64,000 bases of DNA from Sporolactobacillus sp. THM7-4 (GCF_004153165.1 NZ_SEMD01000001.1:186001-250000); one strand, 5' to 3'; positions 41,494 to 52,951 are shown, numbered from the stretch's first letter. Program-made: numbers and translations. Notes: a model not told the origin generated them from the sequence alone.

Positions 41494-41833
41494 AAATTCA
41501 CCAAGTCGACCCGCACTCCGAAAGCGTGAATTCCGCTGCAGCAAAAGCGTACACAACTCACGGGAGAAAATTAACCTCCGTTTCTTTCTTTTATTGCGTC
41601 GGGCTGTCAGACCCGCGCTCCCGCAAGTTTTATTGATTCGGCCACGACAGGAAAAAGACCGGTTGGCTGAGGGGAACCGATGCGACCGGTAACCTTTGCG
41701 GATATACCTGCCTGTCAGAACAAAATAACCGCTAACTAAAATGTGTCGGATATTTTTTTTTTACAATCACGTGAATCTGTCGTTGACCGGCCCGCTTTTC
41801 TTTTAGTGGGCCTCCCTGCGTATTGCACCCTTA
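41494..41833. other. Intergenic region between hprK and the yvlD-like gene
   Basis: No gene seen. On the minus strand a GGCCC/GGGCC hairpin lies at about 41789-41815, without a clear T-run, and a run of nine T/A pairs at about 41753-41762 may end the yvlC-yvlD transcript. Confidence 0.35.
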
Positions 41834-42211
41834 TTAACTCCGACGGAACGGTTTTATGATAAAGGCATGGATAATCATCTGACAGACCGCCATGATGATT
41901 GCCACAATCAGCGCACTCCCGAAACCATGGAGATTAAAATCGGGACCCATGATTGCTGATGTCAGATAGAGCATCATGGCATTAATTACAAAAATGAAAA
42001 AACCGAGCGTCATTAGTGTAACCGGCAGTGAAAAAAGGAACAACACCGGACGGACAAACAAGTTAAGCAGTGACAGAATAACGCTCGTAAAGAAAGCCGA
42101 TCCAATGCCCGATAGATGAACCATAGATGGTAAATATCCCGCCAGCATCATTAGAATAATCATATTGATCAAAATATTGATCAACGCGTTGGTCAACCAT
42201 TTTTTCAGCAA
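41834..42211 (-). CDS. Phage holin family 4/YvlD-like membrane protein
   Basis: A 125-residue protein with four membrane segments (about residues 8-28, 35-60, 62-85 and 95-118). The SVILSLLNLFVRPVLFLFSLPVTLMTLGFF stretch (in parts LLNLFVRPVL and PVTLMTLG) is typical of the YvlD superfamily. Function unknown, perhaps envelope stress. It follows the PspC-like gene by 6 nt, like B. subtilis yvlC-yvlD. Confidence 0.82.
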   Translation of the reverse strand: MLKKWLTNALINILINMIILMMLAGYLPSMVHLSGIGSAFFTSVILSLLNLFVRPVLFLFSLPVTLMTLGFFIFVINAMMLYLTSAIMGPDFNLHGFGSALIVAIIMAVCQMIIHAFIIKPFRRS

Positions 42212-42217
42212 AAGAAT

Positions 42218-42412
42218 TCACACTTTCTGTTCGGGTATAATCAAAAAGGCAAGAAAATAGCCGAGTAAACAGGGAAGAACAGCTGTTACCAGAGCCAAAA
42301 TGATAAAACCCAGCCGGAACAGTGTCGGATCTACATCAAAGTATTCGCCAAGTCCTCCGAGAACTCCTCCAATCATCCGATTGCTGGCCGATCGATACAT
42401 TTTTTTTCGCAA
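42218..42412 (-). CDS. PspC-domain small membrane protein (YvlC-like)
   Basis: A 64-residue PspC-domain protein with the motif RMIGGVLGGLGEYFDVDPTLFRLGF followed by one hydrophobic helix. PspC domains take part in envelope-stress responses. It forms a two-gene unit with the YvlD-like gene. Confidence 0.88.
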   Translation of the reverse strand: MRKKMYRSASNRMIGGVLGGLGEYFDVDPTLFRLGFIILALVTAVLPCLLGYFLAFLIIPEQKV

Positions 42413-42611
42413 AAAATCTTCCCCTTTCCAAAACCTGTCATCTTGATTTAACTATACCCTCTCTTGAGCCCGATTAACAAGGAGAATTTTTTTTACACCA
42501 TTCGGGGCGGACCAAATTTTAATAAAAAAAACAAGTGAAAAGTTCCTTACGAAAGACTATGAACGATAATCGGATTTAAAGCATTTATTTTTTAAACAAT
42601 GATGTGGATAA

Positions 42612-45494
42612 TTAATTGACTTTTTCGGCGGCCTTTTCCTGGTGCTTTAACCGGTCGGCCATCCTCTTCCTGTCCCGTTCAAGGATCGGCTTCAGGTATT
42701 TTCCGGTATAAGACCCGGCAACTTCTGCCACTTCTTCCGGTGTCCCCGAAGCAACAACCGTACCCCCGCCGTCGCCGCCTTCCGGCCCTAAATCAATAAG
42801 GTAGTCCGCTGATTTAATCACATCAAGATTATGCTCAATGATCAGGACACTGTCGCCGCTGTCTACCAGTTCCTGCAGTACGCCGAGGAGGCGGGCAACG
42901 TCATCCATATGGAGTCCTGTAGTAGGTTCATCAAGAATATATAATGCCCGTCCTTTCGTCCTCCGGTACAGCTGCGACGCCAGTTTGACACGCTGCGCCT
43001 CGCCACCTGAAAGCGTTGTTGCCGGCTGTCCAAGTTTAATATAACCGAGACCGACATCATTAAGCGGTTCGAGACGTCTTTTAATCCGGGGTACATTTTT
43101 GAAAAACTCCAATCCTTCTTCGACAGTCATATCAAGGACGTCCGCTATGGTTTTTCCTTTATATGTTACTTCGAGCGTTTCGCGGTTATATCGTTTGCCA
43201 TGGCAGACTTCGCAGGGCACGTAAACATCGGGCAGAAAATGCATTTCAATTTTGATGATGCCATCACCGGTACAGGCCTCGCATCGGCCGCCTTTTACAT
43301 TAAAGCTGAACCGCCCCTTCTTGTATCCGCGGATCTTCGCTTCATTCGTAGAGGCAAATACTTCACGGATCATGTCGAACACCCCGGTATAGGTAGCCGG
43401 ATTGGAACGCGGCGTTCTGCCGATCGGCGCCTGATCAATCTGAATGACGCGGTCTAATTCATCGACTCCCCTGATTTGTTTAAACGCACCAGGCGTTTCC
43501 CGGCGTCCGTTCAGTTTCTCTGCCAACGCTTTAAACAACACTTCATTGACGAGCGTACTCTTCCCGGAACCGGAGACACCGGTGACAACGGTCATGACAC
43601 CAAGCGGAAATCTGACCGTCACATTTTTAAGATTATTGGCTTTTGCGCCGACAATTTTAATTGCCCGTTTTGTTGCTTTTCTCCTTTTTTCCGGAATCGG
43701 GATAAACTTTTTACCTGAAAGATACTGCCCGGTCAGTGATTGCTCATTGTGCATAATTTCCTCGGGTGTTCCCTGGGCGGTAATTCGGCCTCCATGTTCC
43801 CCGGCTCCAGGACCGACGTCGATGATATAGTCCGAGGCAATCATTGTATCTTCGTCATGTTCAACGATAATCAGCGTATTGCCCAGATCGCGCATGTTGA
43901 GCAGTGTGCGGATCAGCCGGTCGTTGTCCCGCTGATGCAGCCCGATCGACGGCTCGTCCAGAATGTAGAGGACACCCATCAGCTGCGAACCAATCTGTGT
44001 CGCCAGTCGGATTCGCTGCGCCTCGCCTCCGGAAAGCGTTGCGGCCGCTCTGCTCAGCGTCAGGTAATCGAGGCCGACGTCGATCAGAAACTGCGTGCGC
44101 TGCCGGATTTCCCGCAGAATCAGATGCGCGATGGTTTGTTCTTTCTCAGTCAGATCGAGTGAATTGAAAAATTCCAGCATGACTTTAATCGGCAGTTCCG
44201 TAACTTCGCTGATGTGTTTGCCCGCGATTTTTACAGAGAGCGCTTCTTTGCGGAGCCGGTAACCATGGCAGGACGGGCATGTTTTCTGCATCATATATTC
44301 AGACATCTGTTCACGGATAAAATCGGACCCTGTCTCCCGGTATCGGCGGCTGATATTCGGGATAACCCCTTCAAAGATCATGACTTTATTCCGCACTTCG
44401 CCGAACTCATTCTCATAATGGAACAGGATGCGCTCCGCCCCGGATCCGTAGAGAATAATATCCATCTGATCCTTCGGCAGTTGTTTTACAGGTACATGCA
44501 TGTCGATTCCAAAATGATCGCAGACTGCCTTGAGCAGCTGCGGATAGTACTGCGAACTCGTCGGTTCCCATGCGGCAATCGCTCCGCCGTCAAGAGACTT
44601 GGTCCAGTCAGGTATAACCAGGTTAAGATCAACTTCCATCCGAGACCCAAGTCCGTCACATTCCGGGCAGGCACCAAATGGGCTGTTGAATGAGAACAGC
44701 CTCGGTTCGAGCTCTCCGATCGAGAAACCGCAGTACGGGCAGGAATGTTTTTCGGAAAAGAGCAGTTCATCCCCGCCAATAATATCAACTACAACCCGGC
44801 CCTCAGCCAGTTTAACCGCCGCTTCAAGAGAATCGGCGAGCCGTCCCTCGATTCCCGGTTTTAGAATAATCCGGTCGATCACGACATCAATATTATGTTT
44901 CTTATTTTTATCGAGTGCAATCTCTTCAGTAACTTCGCGCATTTCGCCGTCAATCCGAACGCGCACATATCCTTTTTTCTTAATTTCATCGAGAACCTTG
45001 ACCTGCGCACCTTTTCTTCCGGAAACGATCGGTGCCAGAATCTGCAATTTTGTCCTTTCCGGATACTCAATCACCCGATCAACCATTTGCTCGATCGTCT
45101 GCGAGGTGATTTCGATCCCGTGAATGGGGCAGAAAGGATGGCCGATCCGCGCATACAGCAGACGAAGATAGTCATAGATTTCCGTTACTGTTCCAACTGT
45201 GGAACGCGGATTATGGCTGGTCGTCTTCTGGTCAATTGAAATGGCCGGCGACAGTCCCTCGATGGCATCGACATCCGGTTTATTCGTCTGGCCGAGAAAC
45301 TGCCGGGCGTAAGCCGACAATGATTCGACATAACGGCGCTGGCCCTCGGCGTAAATCGTGTCGAAGGCAAGAGATGATTTTCCCGACCCGGACAATCCGG
45401 TAACGACCACCATCTTGTCCCTTGGAATCGTTACATTGACATTTTTTAGATTGTGTTCGCGTGCGCCCTTTACGACGATGTTTTCAAGTACCAT
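42612..45494 (-). CDS. uvrA: Excinuclease ABC subunit A
   Basis: A 960-residue DNA-damage recognition ATPase of nucleotide excision repair. Two ABC modules: Walker A GLSGSGKS near 33 and GVSGSGKS near 640; signature [12 protein letters not shown] and [12 protein letters not shown]. Zinc fingers CPYC...CPEC and CEAC...CEVC are present. It loads UvrB on damaged DNA. It follows uvrB by 7 nt in one operon. Confidence 0.98.
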   Translation of the reverse strand: MVLENIVVKGAREHNLKNVNVTIPRDKMVVVTGLSGSGKSSLAFDTIYAEGQRRYVESLSAYARQFLGQTNKPDVDAIEGLSPAISIDQKTTSHNPRSTVGTVTEIYDYLRLLYARIGHPFCPIHGIEITSQTIEQMVDRVIEYPERTKLQILAPIVSGRKGAQVKVLDEIKKKGYVRVRIDGEMREVTEEIALDKNKKHNIDVVIDRIILKPGIEGRLADSLEAAVKLAEGRVVVDIIGGDELLFSEKHSCPYCGFSIGELEPRLFSFNSPFGACPECDGLGSRMEVDLNLVIPDWTKSLDGGAIAAWEPTSSQYYPQLLKAVCDHFGIDMHVPVKQLPKDQMDIILYGSGAERILFHYENEFGEVRNKVMIFEGVIPNISRRYRETGSDFIREQMSEYMMQKTCPSCHGYRLRKEALSVKIAGKHISEVTELPIKVMLEFFNSLDLTEKEQTIAHLILREIRQRTQFLIDVGLDYLTLSRAAATLSGGEAQRIRLATQIGSQLMGVLYILDEPSIGLHQRDNDRLIRTLLNMRDLGNTLIIVEHDEDTMIASDYIIDVGPGAGEHGGRITAQGTPEEIMHNEQSLTGQYLSGKKFIPIPEKRRKATKRAIKIVGAKANNLKNVTVRFPLGVMTVVTGVSGSGKSTLVNEVLFKALAEKLNGRRETPGAFKQIRGVDELDRVIQIDQAPIGRTPRSNPATYTGVFDMIREVFASTNEAKIRGYKKGRFSFNVKGGRCEACTGDGIIKIEMHFLPDVYVPCEVCHGKRYNRETLEVTYKGKTIADVLDMTVEEGLEFFKNVPRIKRRLEPLNDVGLGYIKLGQPATTLSGGEAQRVKLASQLYRRTKGRALYILDEPTTGLHMDDVARLLGVLQELVDSGDSVLIIEHNLDVIKSADYLIDLGPEGGDGGGTVVASGTPEEVAEVAGSYTGKYLKPILERDRKRMADRLKHQEKAAEKVN

Positions 45495-45501
45495 GAACCT
45501 G

Positions 45502-47478
45502 TCATCCCTCCGCCTTCAGTTCATAAATAATATCTCTCAGCTCCGCGGCACGCTCGAAGTCAAGCGATCTGGCCGCTTCTTTCATTTCCTTTTCCATTCC
45601 GATGATCGCTTTTCTCCGCTCCGATTGAGTCATTTTTTTACCTTTTCTCTTCTTCTTTGCTGCGCCTTCCGTGTCTTCAACCGCATAAGTCGCCTGTATC
45701 AGTTCAGGGATTTTCTTTTTAATGGTCTGAGGTGTAATATGATGTTCTTCATTAAAAGCCATCTGAATTTTCCGGCGCCGCTTCGTTTCGTCGATTGCGA
45801 CCCGCATCGAGTCCGTCACCTGGTCAGCGTACATGATCACCTTGCCGCGCTCATTTCGTGCAGCACGCCCCATCGTCTGAATCAGCGACCGCTCAGAACG
45901 CAGAAACCCTTCCTTATCTGCGTCAAGAATCGCAACGAGAGAAACTTCCGGAATATCAAGACCTTCACGAAGCAGATTGATCCCGACCAGAACATCGAAT
46001 TCGCCGCGGCGCAGATCACGAATAATCTCAATCCGTTCGAGCGTTTTAATCTCTGAATGAAGATAGCGTACCTTGACTCCCATTCCTTTTAAGTAATCCG
46101 TGAGATTTTCCGCCATCTTTTTCGTCAGGGTCGTTACAAGCACACGCTCGTTCTGCTTGACCCTGAGGTTAATCTCATCAAAAAGATCGTCTATCTGCCC
46201 CTTGATCGGACGGATCTCAATCTCAGGATCGAGCAGTCCCGTCGGACGGATAATCTGTTCAACAGGCTTACCTGAATGCTCCAGCTCATAATCCGCCGGT
46301 GTAGCAGAAACATAGACAACTTGATGGACTTTTTTCTCGAATTCCTCGAATTTAAGCGGCCGGTTGTCTTTTGCCGAAGGGAGCCGAAAACCGTGATCGA
46401 CCAGCACATTCTTCCGGGCCTGATCCCCGTTGTACATAGCCCGGATCTGCGGCAGGGTCGCATGCGATTCATCGATAAAAATAAGAAAATCTTTCGGGAA
46501 GTAGTCGAGCAGTGTGTAGGGTGCTTCGCCTGGTTTCCGGAAGGTCAGGTGACGGGAATAGTTTTCGATCCCCGAGCAGAATCCCATCTCCTCCATCATC
46601 TCCAGGTCGTAGCGTGTCCGCTGTTCCAGCCGCTGTGCTTCCAGCAGTTTTCCTTCCTCATTCAATACTTTAAGACGGTCTTCGAGTTCCAGCTGAATAT
46701 TATGAATCGCCCGTTTCATTTTCTCTTCTCCGGTAACGAAGTGGGAGGCCGGATAGATAGCTACATGATCCCGGTCCCCGACGATCTCGCCGGTCATGGG
46801 GTCCATTTCTCTGATCCGCTCGATCTCATCGCCAAAAAATTCAATCCGGATACAATGATCATCGCGCGAGGCAGGGAATATCTCGACCACATCGCCATGA
46901 ACTCTGAACGTCCCTCGGGTAAAGTTTATATCATTTCGCGTGTACTGAATGTTAACCAGTTCGCGAAGCATCGTGTCCCTGTCCTTTTCCATGCCCGGTC
47001 TCAATGAGACAACAAGCGATCTGTACTCTTCCGGAGACCCTAAGCCGTAAATACACGATACACTGGCGACAATGATAACATCACGCCGCTCGAACAGGGA
47101 ACTGGTTGCCGAGTGGCGGAGTTTGTCGATCTCGTCATTAATACTGGAGTCTTTTTCTATATAAGTATCCGTCTGCGGAATGTACGCTTCCGGCTGATAG
47201 TAGTCATAGTAACTGACAAAATATTCAACAGCATTGTTTGGGAAAAATTCTTTAAACTCGTTGTAGAGCTGGCCGGCAAGTGTCTTGTTATGCGCGATGA
47301 CAAGCGTCGGCTTATTCACCTCGGCAATCACATTGGACATCGTGAATGTCTTGCCCGTTCCGGTTGCGCCGAGCAGTGTCTGATGTTTTTTGCCCTGTTC
47401 GATACCTTCCGCCAGTTTCCGGATCGCCTGAGGCTGATCGCCTTCCGGCTGAAACTTTGAAACAAGCTGAAAATCCAT
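45502..47478 (-). CDS. uvrB: Excinuclease ABC subunit B
   Basis: A 658-residue helicase-like repair protein. Walker [11 protein letters not shown] near residue 38, the damage-probing hairpin [12 protein letters not shown], helicase motifs including [19 protein letters not shown], and a C-terminal UVR domain ([21 protein letters not shown]). The start at 47478 is preceded by TTGGAGG at 8-nt spacing. First gene of uvrBA. Confidence 0.98.
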   Translation of the reverse strand: MDFQLVSKFQPEGDQPQAIRKLAEGIEQGKKHQTLLGATGTGKTFTMSNVIAEVNKPTLVIAHNKTLAGQLYNEFKEFFPNNAVEYFVSYYDYYQPEAYIPQTDTYIEKDSSINDEIDKLRHSATSSLFERRDVIIVASVSCIYGLGSPEEYRSLVVSLRPGMEKDRDTMLRELVNIQYTRNDINFTRGTFRVHGDVVEIFPASRDDHCIRIEFFGDEIERIREMDPMTGEIVGDRDHVAIYPASHFVTGEEKMKRAIHNIQLELEDRLKVLNEEGKLLEAQRLEQRTRYDLEMMEEMGFCSGIENYSRHLTFRKPGEAPYTLLDYFPKDFLIFIDESHATLPQIRAMYNGDQARKNVLVDHGFRLPSAKDNRPLKFEEFEKKVHQVVYVSATPADYELEHSGKPVEQIIRPTGLLDPEIEIRPIKGQIDDLFDEINLRVKQNERVLVTTLTKKMAENLTDYLKGMGVKVRYLHSEIKTLERIEIIRDLRRGEFDVLVGINLLREGLDIPEVSLVAILDADKEGFLRSERSLIQTMGRAARNERGKVIMYADQVTDSMRVAIDETKRRRKIQMAFNEEHHITPQTIKKKIPELIQATYAVEDTEGAAKKKRKGKKMTQSERRKAIIGMEKEMKEAARSLDFERAAELRDIIYELKAEG

Positions 47479-47515
47479 CCATTTATCCTCCAATAGGCAT
47501 AAATTGTTACTTTTG

Positions 47516-47565
47516 ATTATAACACAGGTTAACGATGAAAAGACAAATGATACGAACTGATATTC
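47516..47565 (-). promoter_or_regulatory. uvrB promoter region with possible LexA box
   Basis: On the minus strand a TATAAT -10 lies at 47516-47521. Upstream, GAAT-N4-GTTC (47554-47565) differs by one base from the core of the Bacillus SOS box GAAC-N4-GTTC, in keeping with SOS control of uvrBA. The -35 is weak and the box is slightly far upstream. Confidence 0.45.
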
Positions 47566-47635
47566 TATTCTTTTTATTCCGATCGCTTTTTATAAAAAAA
47601 TGCCGAGTTCAGGGATCCAGGTTTAATTAAAACAG

Positions 47636-47668
47636 GAAAAAGCTCTCATGTCCGTGTCCATGAGAGCT
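47636..47668 (-). terminator. Terminator of abrB
   Basis: AGCTCTCATG/CATGAGAGCT 10-bp stem with an 8-nt loop followed by TTTTT on the minus strand. Confidence 0.85.
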
Positions 47669-47720
47669 GTCGGAACGATCCGGTGTTCGCGAGTCAAATA
47701 AACCACCTGACGCCGGACTT

Positions 47721-48011
47721 TCAGGAATTTGTATCCGCACCGATATGCTGTTCAATTTCTTTAACAATTTCTTTTGCCGCTTTCCGGCTGAGGATCAGTT
47801 TACCATTTGCCAGAACCAGATTATCGGGTGAAACTTCATTAGTAATCTGGCAGGCCATGCTTGGAACATATTTTTTAAAGATGATACGATCATCCTCTGT
47901 AAAAATTTCCAGTGGATCGCCTTCTTTAATATTCATTGTTCTTCTCAATTCAATCGGAATAACGACACGGCCGAGTTCATCAACTTTTCGTACAATGCCG
48001 GTAGATTTCAT
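47721..48011 (-). CDS. abrB: AbrB-family transition-state regulator
   Basis: A 96-residue swapped-hairpin DNA-binding protein. The N-terminal domain MKSTGIVRKVDELGRVVIPIE is nearly identical to B. subtilis AbrB, and the C-terminal half (SMACQITNEVSPDNLVLANG) matches its multimerisation domain. AbrB represses biofilm, competence and sporulation genes in exponential phase, so the exopolysaccharide cluster in this window is a plausible target. Paralogue Abh is the alternative. Confidence 0.9.
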   Translation of the reverse strand: MKSTGIVRKVDELGRVVIPIELRRTMNIKEGDPLEIFTEDDRIIFKKYVPSMACQITNEVSPDNLVLANGKLILSRKAAKEIVKEIEQHIGADTNS

Positions 48012-48311
48012 ATACTAATATTTTGCTCCTCTCACTATATTTACTTATCTTCTTAATTTCTAGAATAGCACAGAAAGAGACAATCAATAAATTTAAAGCC
48101 TTATTTTTTCAGCTTCTTCTCTGTCTGCCATCAGTTTATAAATAAACAAATGGAACCTTCCGGATACACGGATGCCTCCGTGCCCTCGCTTCAGATGTTA
48201 GCGGGCAGCGCACCTCTTAAAGCAGGATCCATTCTTTAACAGGATGGAAAAGGCTGCCGGATTTCACCGAAACCGGAATTTGTTCCACAATCAGACTATT
48301 CGTTCGGCAGG
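48012..48311. other. Intergenic region between minJ and abrB
   Basis: No gene seen in about 300 nt. The first 60 nt on the minus strand (TTGATT and TATTCT elements, GAGAGGAG ribosome site) form the abrB promoter and leader. I found no clear Spo0A box. Confidence 0.35.
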
Positions 48312-49514
48312 TTACGGTTTTGTCCTGGAGTATTGATTCCATCTTTCCGGTTCAAGAAAGAGAAGACCGATTCTGTGATCTTCATCCTCATAAATCGATC
48401 CCTTTGCAAAGCGCTGTTCCCCAAACCGGTCGATCACCTCAAGCTTACAGTAGGCTCCGTTCGCCTGCAGCGCCTTATAAAAATCATACTCGCTTTCAAC
48501 GTCCTGACCATTTACCCGAATGATCTCCTCTCCGGGTTTGATCCCGATCCGTTCTCCGAGCGAATTCGGAATGACGCCGATTACCCGAAGGCCTTTATTG
48601 GGCTCAATAAAATAGAAGGGACGCACCTTACGAAGATAGTGATGATACCAGACGAGAGCAAGGCGGCTGACCAGAGCAAAAGCGCCTCCAGATACAACAA
48701 GAACCGGCAAATGAAGCGGATAGGATAATCCGACAAAAATAGCCGAGATGATCACGGTGACAAGCAGCCAGTGTCCGGTCGCGCGGACCGCCCGCTTTGG
48801 AAGTGTATGGGTGATCAACTGGGCAATTCCGGCGCCAAGTGGAAACAAGGCCAGCCCGAACGAAGCGCCCGAACCGGAGACAAACGGCCACGCCCCGATA
48901 TGCGTGATCGAGCCCGCAGACGGGACGAGGAGAAACAGCGGGACAATCCAGATCTCGCTGGCCTCATGAGCGCCGACTATACTGCCGCGGCGGCTTGCGA
49001 TCAGGCGCGGAGACGTTTGTTTGGCCCCCCACAGAAAGACAAGCAGGCATTCAATCAGCATCAGGACAATGAAGAAGATACCGAGTGAGAAAAAATCGAC
49101 ACCACGAATATCGGTAATCCACCGATTTAAAAGCGGGTAAGGCGTATCTACGGCAGGGAAAAAATATGCGGCAACAAGAGCAAGCCCCCCGGCTATCGCA
49201 GGTGATAGAAACCGAAGCTGGGTTGTTGCCATAATCACCAGATACCCGCAGGATATCAGGGCGATCATTCCTGCGGGAAGAGCGACACCTGACACAAGGA
49301 GAAGAAGCGAACCGGCAGCTCCCATGATCAAACTTGGAACAACACTATTGAAAATCGTATTGAACATTCCATAAACCTTAACATGAAATGAAAGTCGTTC
49401 GCGTTTCACGCGCTGTGCACTGAATAAAAATAACCCGACGACAAGCAAATAAAATAGTGGATTATAAAACAGAGATGCAATTCCCAATAGTATCGTATGT
49501 AAGATGTCTGCCAT
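48312..49514 (-). CDS. minJ: PDZ-domain polytopic membrane protein (MinJ-like)
   Basis: A 400-residue protein with about seven to eight membrane helices over residues 1-290 and a C-terminal PDZ domain (RVIGVIPNSLGERIGIKPGEEIIRVNG). In B. subtilis MinJ sits beside ctpB and links DivIVA to MinD for division-site placement; length (397) and position agree. A GGGGGAATG site favours the ATG at 49514 over an upstream one. Named from synteny and domain layout rather than full alignment. Confidence 0.78.
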   Translation of the reverse strand: MADILHTILLGIASLFYNPLFYLLVVGLFLFSAQRVKRERLSFHVKVYGMFNTIFNSVVPSLIMGAAGSLLLLVSGVALPAGMIALISCGYLVIMATTQLRFLSPAIAGGLALVAAYFFPAVDTPYPLLNRWITDIRGVDFFSLGIFFIVLMLIECLLVFLWGAKQTSPRLIASRRGSIVGAHEASEIWIVPLFLLVPSAGSITHIGAWPFVSGSGASFGLALFPLGAGIAQLITHTLPKRAVRATGHWLLVTVIISAIFVGLSYPLHLPVLVVSGGAFALVSRLALVWYHHYLRKVRPFYFIEPNKGLRVIGVIPNSLGERIGIKPGEEIIRVNGQDVESEYDFYKALQANGAYCKLEVIDRFGEQRFAKGSIYEDEDHRIGLLFLEPERWNQYSRTKP

Positions 49515-49656
49515 GCTGCTCATTCCCCCAGGATCAATCAATTCACAAGCCATGAGTCTCTAGTCTAAGAATACAGCAAACAGAGTGTCCGTGTGAAGAA
49601 TTCTCCCAACTTGGAGAAAATATTTATCTCACATTGGATCTCAAGGTTAACTGTAG

Positions 49657-49692
49657 AAAAAGAGACATTCACATAGAGTGAACATCTCTTAT
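49657..49692 (-). terminator. Terminator of ctpB
   Basis: 12-bp stem AGAGATGTTCAC/GTGAATGTCTCT (two G-U pairs) followed by TTTTTC on the minus strand. Confidence 0.82.
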
Positions 49693-49778
49693 TAGTTTCG
49701 ACAGCAGGAGGCAAACTCCTGCTCATTCATTTTTACAATTGATTTTCAATACTGAAACTGGCTAACCTGAGTCAGCCG

Positions 49779-51236
49779 TTACTTCAATTCTTTTTCGATT
49801 TCCTGAAGCGCCGCATTCAGCTGCCGGTCATTCTTCGGGTTTCCAATGGCCTCGAGCGTCCTTGCCTGCAGTTCGGATGCCGTTTTCTGGTCAATCCGGC
49901 CTGTTACCGGAATCTTGACGGATTTTTGGAATGCGGCAACAGCCTTTTCCGTGCCGCGGCTGAAATAGCCGTCCGTCCGCTGCGGATTGAATCCTGAACC
50001 GATCAGCATTTTCTGACCGGCGGCAATCATTGGACTTGTCTGATCATATTTCAGGGTTTCCCCTTTTTTAAGCGTCAGCGGTGCCACGTAGAAATAGGCC
50101 GGCTGTCTGACTTCGATGGTTGGCCTGATCCCCTTCCTGTGAATCCAGTTTCCATCTGGCGTCAGCCATTTATCCGTTGTCAGTTTAAGCTCACTCTTGT
50201 CGGACAGCTCAATTCCCTGTTGAACGGTACCCTTGCCAAATGATTTTACGCCGATTAACGGGTAGCCTGCTCCTTCATGCAGGGCACCGGCAAGAATTTC
50301 TGAAGCCGAGGCGCTTCCACCGTCAATCAGAGCTGCAACAGGGTAAGATTTCTTCTTATCCAGAGTAGAATAGAATGGCTGCCTCTTTCCTTGCCGATCT
50401 TCAATCTGTACAATCGGTTTTTTATCGGGCACGAGCAGATTGGCGATTTTTTCAACAGCCTGCAGGTAGCCCCCCGGATTGCCGCGCACATCGATGATAA
50501 GTCCTTTCATGTTCTGTTTCTCAAGAGACTTCAGCGCGCTGGAGAATTCCTGATCCGTTCGCTCATTGAACTGAGTGATCGCGAGGTAACCGATCGGCTG
50601 TCCATATTTACGGATGATCCGGCTGTTGACCGTGCGGATCGGGATATCATCGCGTTTAATCTTGAACATCAGCTCGCTCGCGACACCGGGACGCCTGATT
50701 CCAATTCTGACTGTCGTCCCTTTTTTACCGCGAATTTTTGCGACCGCCTGATTAATATTAAGCCCTTCCGTTGATTTCCCATTAATGGATACGATCTGAT
50801 CATCAGGCTTAAGACCGGCCTTTTCCGCAGGAGAACCTTTAATCGGCGAAACAATGCTAACCTTATTGCCGACCATCTGGACTTCCGCCCCGATCCCCTG
50901 AAAGGACGATGACAGCGACTGAGTAAAATCTGATGCCATTTTCGCATTCATGTAACTTGAAAAAGGATCGCCGAGCGCCTGTATCATGCCGTTGATCGCT
51001 CCGTCATACAGCTTGCCGCTGGGCACTTTTTTAAAATAATCTTTTTCAATCAAGTCGTGAATCAATTTAACCTTTGAAGACTCGCTGTCCGCAACAGCCG
51101 AGCTGGCCTCAACCGCGGATGTCTGAGCGGCGCTGCGGCTCTGGACAAAGCTGAATATCGCGTATGACCCGGCCGCCCCCACGATCAGTGAGAGCGTCAT
51201 GAGCAGCGCAACCACTTTGCCACTGAATTTTCTCAT
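49779..51236 (-). CDS. ctpB: Carboxy-terminal processing protease CtpB
   Basis: A 485-residue S41 peptidase. Signal-anchor helix at residues 8-28, PDZ domain near 110-190 (PAEKAGLKPDDQIVSINGKS), protease core with the Ser in GGSASASEILAG and the Lys in KSFGKGTVQQG, and a C-terminal peptidoglycan-binding repeat (NPQRTDGYFSRGTEKAVAAF). In B. subtilis CtpB cleaves SpoIVFA to activate sigma-K. Start at 51236 with GGAGG 10 nt upstream. Confidence 0.94.
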   Translation of the reverse strand: MRKFSGKVVALLMTLSLIVGAAGSYAIFSFVQSRSAAQTSAVEASSAVADSESSKVKLIHDLIEKDYFKKVPSGKLYDGAINGMIQALGDPFSSYMNAKMASDFTQSLSSSFQGIGAEVQMVGNKVSIVSPIKGSPAEKAGLKPDDQIVSINGKSTEGLNINQAVAKIRGKKGTTVRIGIRRPGVASELMFKIKRDDIPIRTVNSRIIRKYGQPIGYLAITQFNERTDQEFSSALKSLEKQNMKGLIIDVRGNPGGYLQAVEKIANLLVPDKKPIVQIEDRQGKRQPFYSTLDKKKSYPVAALIDGGSASASEILAGALHEGAGYPLIGVKSFGKGTVQQGIELSDKSELKLTTDKWLTPDGNWIHRKGIRPTIEVRQPAYFYVAPLTLKKGETLKYDQTSPMIAAGQKMLIGSGFNPQRTDGYFSRGTEKAVAAFQKSVKIPVTGRIDQKTASELQARTLEAIGNPKNDRQLNAALQEIEKELK

Positions 51237-51372
51237 AAAAAAACTGCCTCCTCTAACATCACCGAATTTGCCTGAAACACCACTGTATCCTTCAGACAAA
51301 CATTAGTGATAATCATACAGCAACCGCGGCCTTTTGTCTCCTGTAATCATCTTCCGTATCGGAAAACAGTTC

Positions 51373-52266
51373 TCATACTTTCAGGAATTTGCGTACCGAA
51401 CTCAGGCTGCCCCAAACGCCGATGATCCCGCCGACGCCTACGAGAAGCAGACTGAGATTGACCGCCATCGTCTGAAAGGGAATCAGACTGATGAACATCT
51501 GGGATAAATTGCTGCTAAGACTATAATAGGCAAAATGGTAAACAACAATAACAAGAAGTACAGGAAGGACAGAGCCAAGTATTCCCATAATCAGTCCCTC
51601 GATGAAGTAAGGCCAGCGGACAAAGGCATTTGTCGCGCCGACAAGTTTCATAATTTCAATCTCGCGCCGCCTCGCCACGATGGTCAGCTTAATCGTATTA
51701 GCAATCAGGAAAACAGAAGTAAAGATCAGCCCGAGGATCAGCACAATACCGATATTTCTTGCAATATTGATAAACTTGAACATTTTTTCAACAGTTCCCT
51801 TGCCGTATCGTACATCCTGGACATTCGGATAATGTCTGACCTCATTTGCAACCATGATTGTCTGCTGGGGCTGCCTGGTCTTTAAGATAAAGACATTCGG
51901 GAGCGGATTTTCCTTTTGAAGATCTTCAAACGTCCCTTTATCGCTCCCCAGACTTGAAAGCAGATTGTTCAGACCTTTTTTCTTCGACTGAAAAGTAACC
52001 GACTGGACATTTTTCACTTGTTTCAACTGTTCTTCAAGCTGATTCTGCTGAGCAGGCGTTGTTGACCGATCGAGATAAACACGTACTTCGACATCTTTTT
52101 CAATATCGCCCGCGATTTTATTCAGATTAAACATGACCATGAGAAACAAGGCAACAAGGATAAGCGATACGGTTACCGCGCTGACAGATGCAAAAGTCAT
52201 CCAGCCGTTTCGGGTAAGACTCTTCAAACTCTCACTCACATGCCGTCTCATTGTCCTAAGCTTCAT
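51373..52266 (-). CDS. ftsX: Cell-division ABC transporter permease FtsX
   Basis: A 297-residue membrane protein with four helices: one near residue 25-45 and three in the last third. The N-terminus (SESLKSLTRNGWMTFASVSAVT) and the MKLVGATNAFVRWPYFIEG coupling region match FtsX, which with FtsE activates peptidoglycan hydrolases. The ATG at 52266, 8 nt after AAGGGG, overlaps the ftsE end by 11 nt. Confidence 0.95.
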   Translation of the reverse strand: MKLRTMRRHVSESLKSLTRNGWMTFASVSAVTVSLILVALFLMVMFNLNKIAGDIEKDVEVRVYLDRSTTPAQQNQLEEQLKQVKNVQSVTFQSKKKGLNNLLSSLGSDKGTFEDLQKENPLPNVFILKTRQPQQTIMVANEVRHYPNVQDVRYGKGTVEKMFKFINIARNIGIVLILGLIFTSVFLIANTIKLTIVARRREIEIMKLVGATNAFVRWPYFIEGLIMGILGSVLPVLLVIVVYHFAYYSLSSNLSQMFISLIPFQTMAVNLSLLLVGVGGIIGVWGSLSSVRKFLKV

Positions 52267-52951
52267 AACCATATTCCCCTTCCAGTTCATCTCGCACAAT
52301 CATGCCGCCTTCAAGTGCGATGACCCTGTGCTTAATACTATCGACAATACTTTTGTTATGGGTGGCCATGACTATGGTCGTCCCCTGCAGGTTGATACGC
52401 TTGAATACGTCCATGATCTGCCACGATGTCTCCGGATCCAGATTTCCTGTAGGTTCGTCCGCGATTAACACCGGCGGACGGTTGCAAATGGAACGGGCGA
52501 TTGATACACGCTGCTGTTCGCCGCCTGACAGCTGGTCCGGAAAAGAACGCAGTTTGTGTTTCAGTCCAACCAGATCAAGAACCTCCATGACCCTTTTTTT
52601 GATATACACCGGCCGTTCTTCAATGACTTCAAGCGCGAACGCCACATTTTCATAGACTGTCAGCTTCGGAAGCAGCTTGAAATCCTGGAACACAACACCG
52701 ATTTTCCGGCGAAAGTAAGGAACCTGCCGTTCTCTTAAACTGGCAATATTCTTATTATCGATAATAATTTTTCCTCTCGTCGGTTTCAGTTCTCTGTATA
52801 TCATTTTGATAAACGTTGATTTTCCGGCGCCGCTCGGCCCGACAACGTAGACGAATTCACCTTTTTTTACAGACAGATCGATACCGTTCAGTGCCATGAC
52901 GCCATTCGGATAAGCTTTCCAAACGTTCTGCATCACAATCATATCGTCCAT
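52256..52951 (-). CDS. ftsE: Cell-division ATP-binding protein FtsE
   Basis: A 231-residue ABC ATPase: Walker A GPSGAGKST near residue 38, signature LSGGEQQRVSIARSI, Walker B LIADEPTGNLD, switch His in VMATHNKS. It powers FtsX, which regulates wall hydrolases in division, elongation or spore entry. First gene of the ftsEX pair. Confidence 0.97.
   Translation of the reverse strand: MDDMIVMQNVWKAYPNGVMALNGIDLSVKKGEFVYVVGPSGAGKSTFIKMIYRELKPTRGKIIIDNKNIASLRERQVPYFRRKIGVVFQDFKLLPKLTVYENVAFALEVIEERPVYIKKRVMEVLDLVGLKHKLRSFPDQLSGGEQQRVSIARSICNRPPVLIADEPTGNLDPETSWQIMDVFKRINLQGTTIVMATHNKSIVDSIKHRVIALEGGMIVRDELEGEYGYEA

Noticed and set aside
46276-47007. 243-codon plus-strand open frame over uvrB
   Set aside because: Antisense of uvrB, no start signals.
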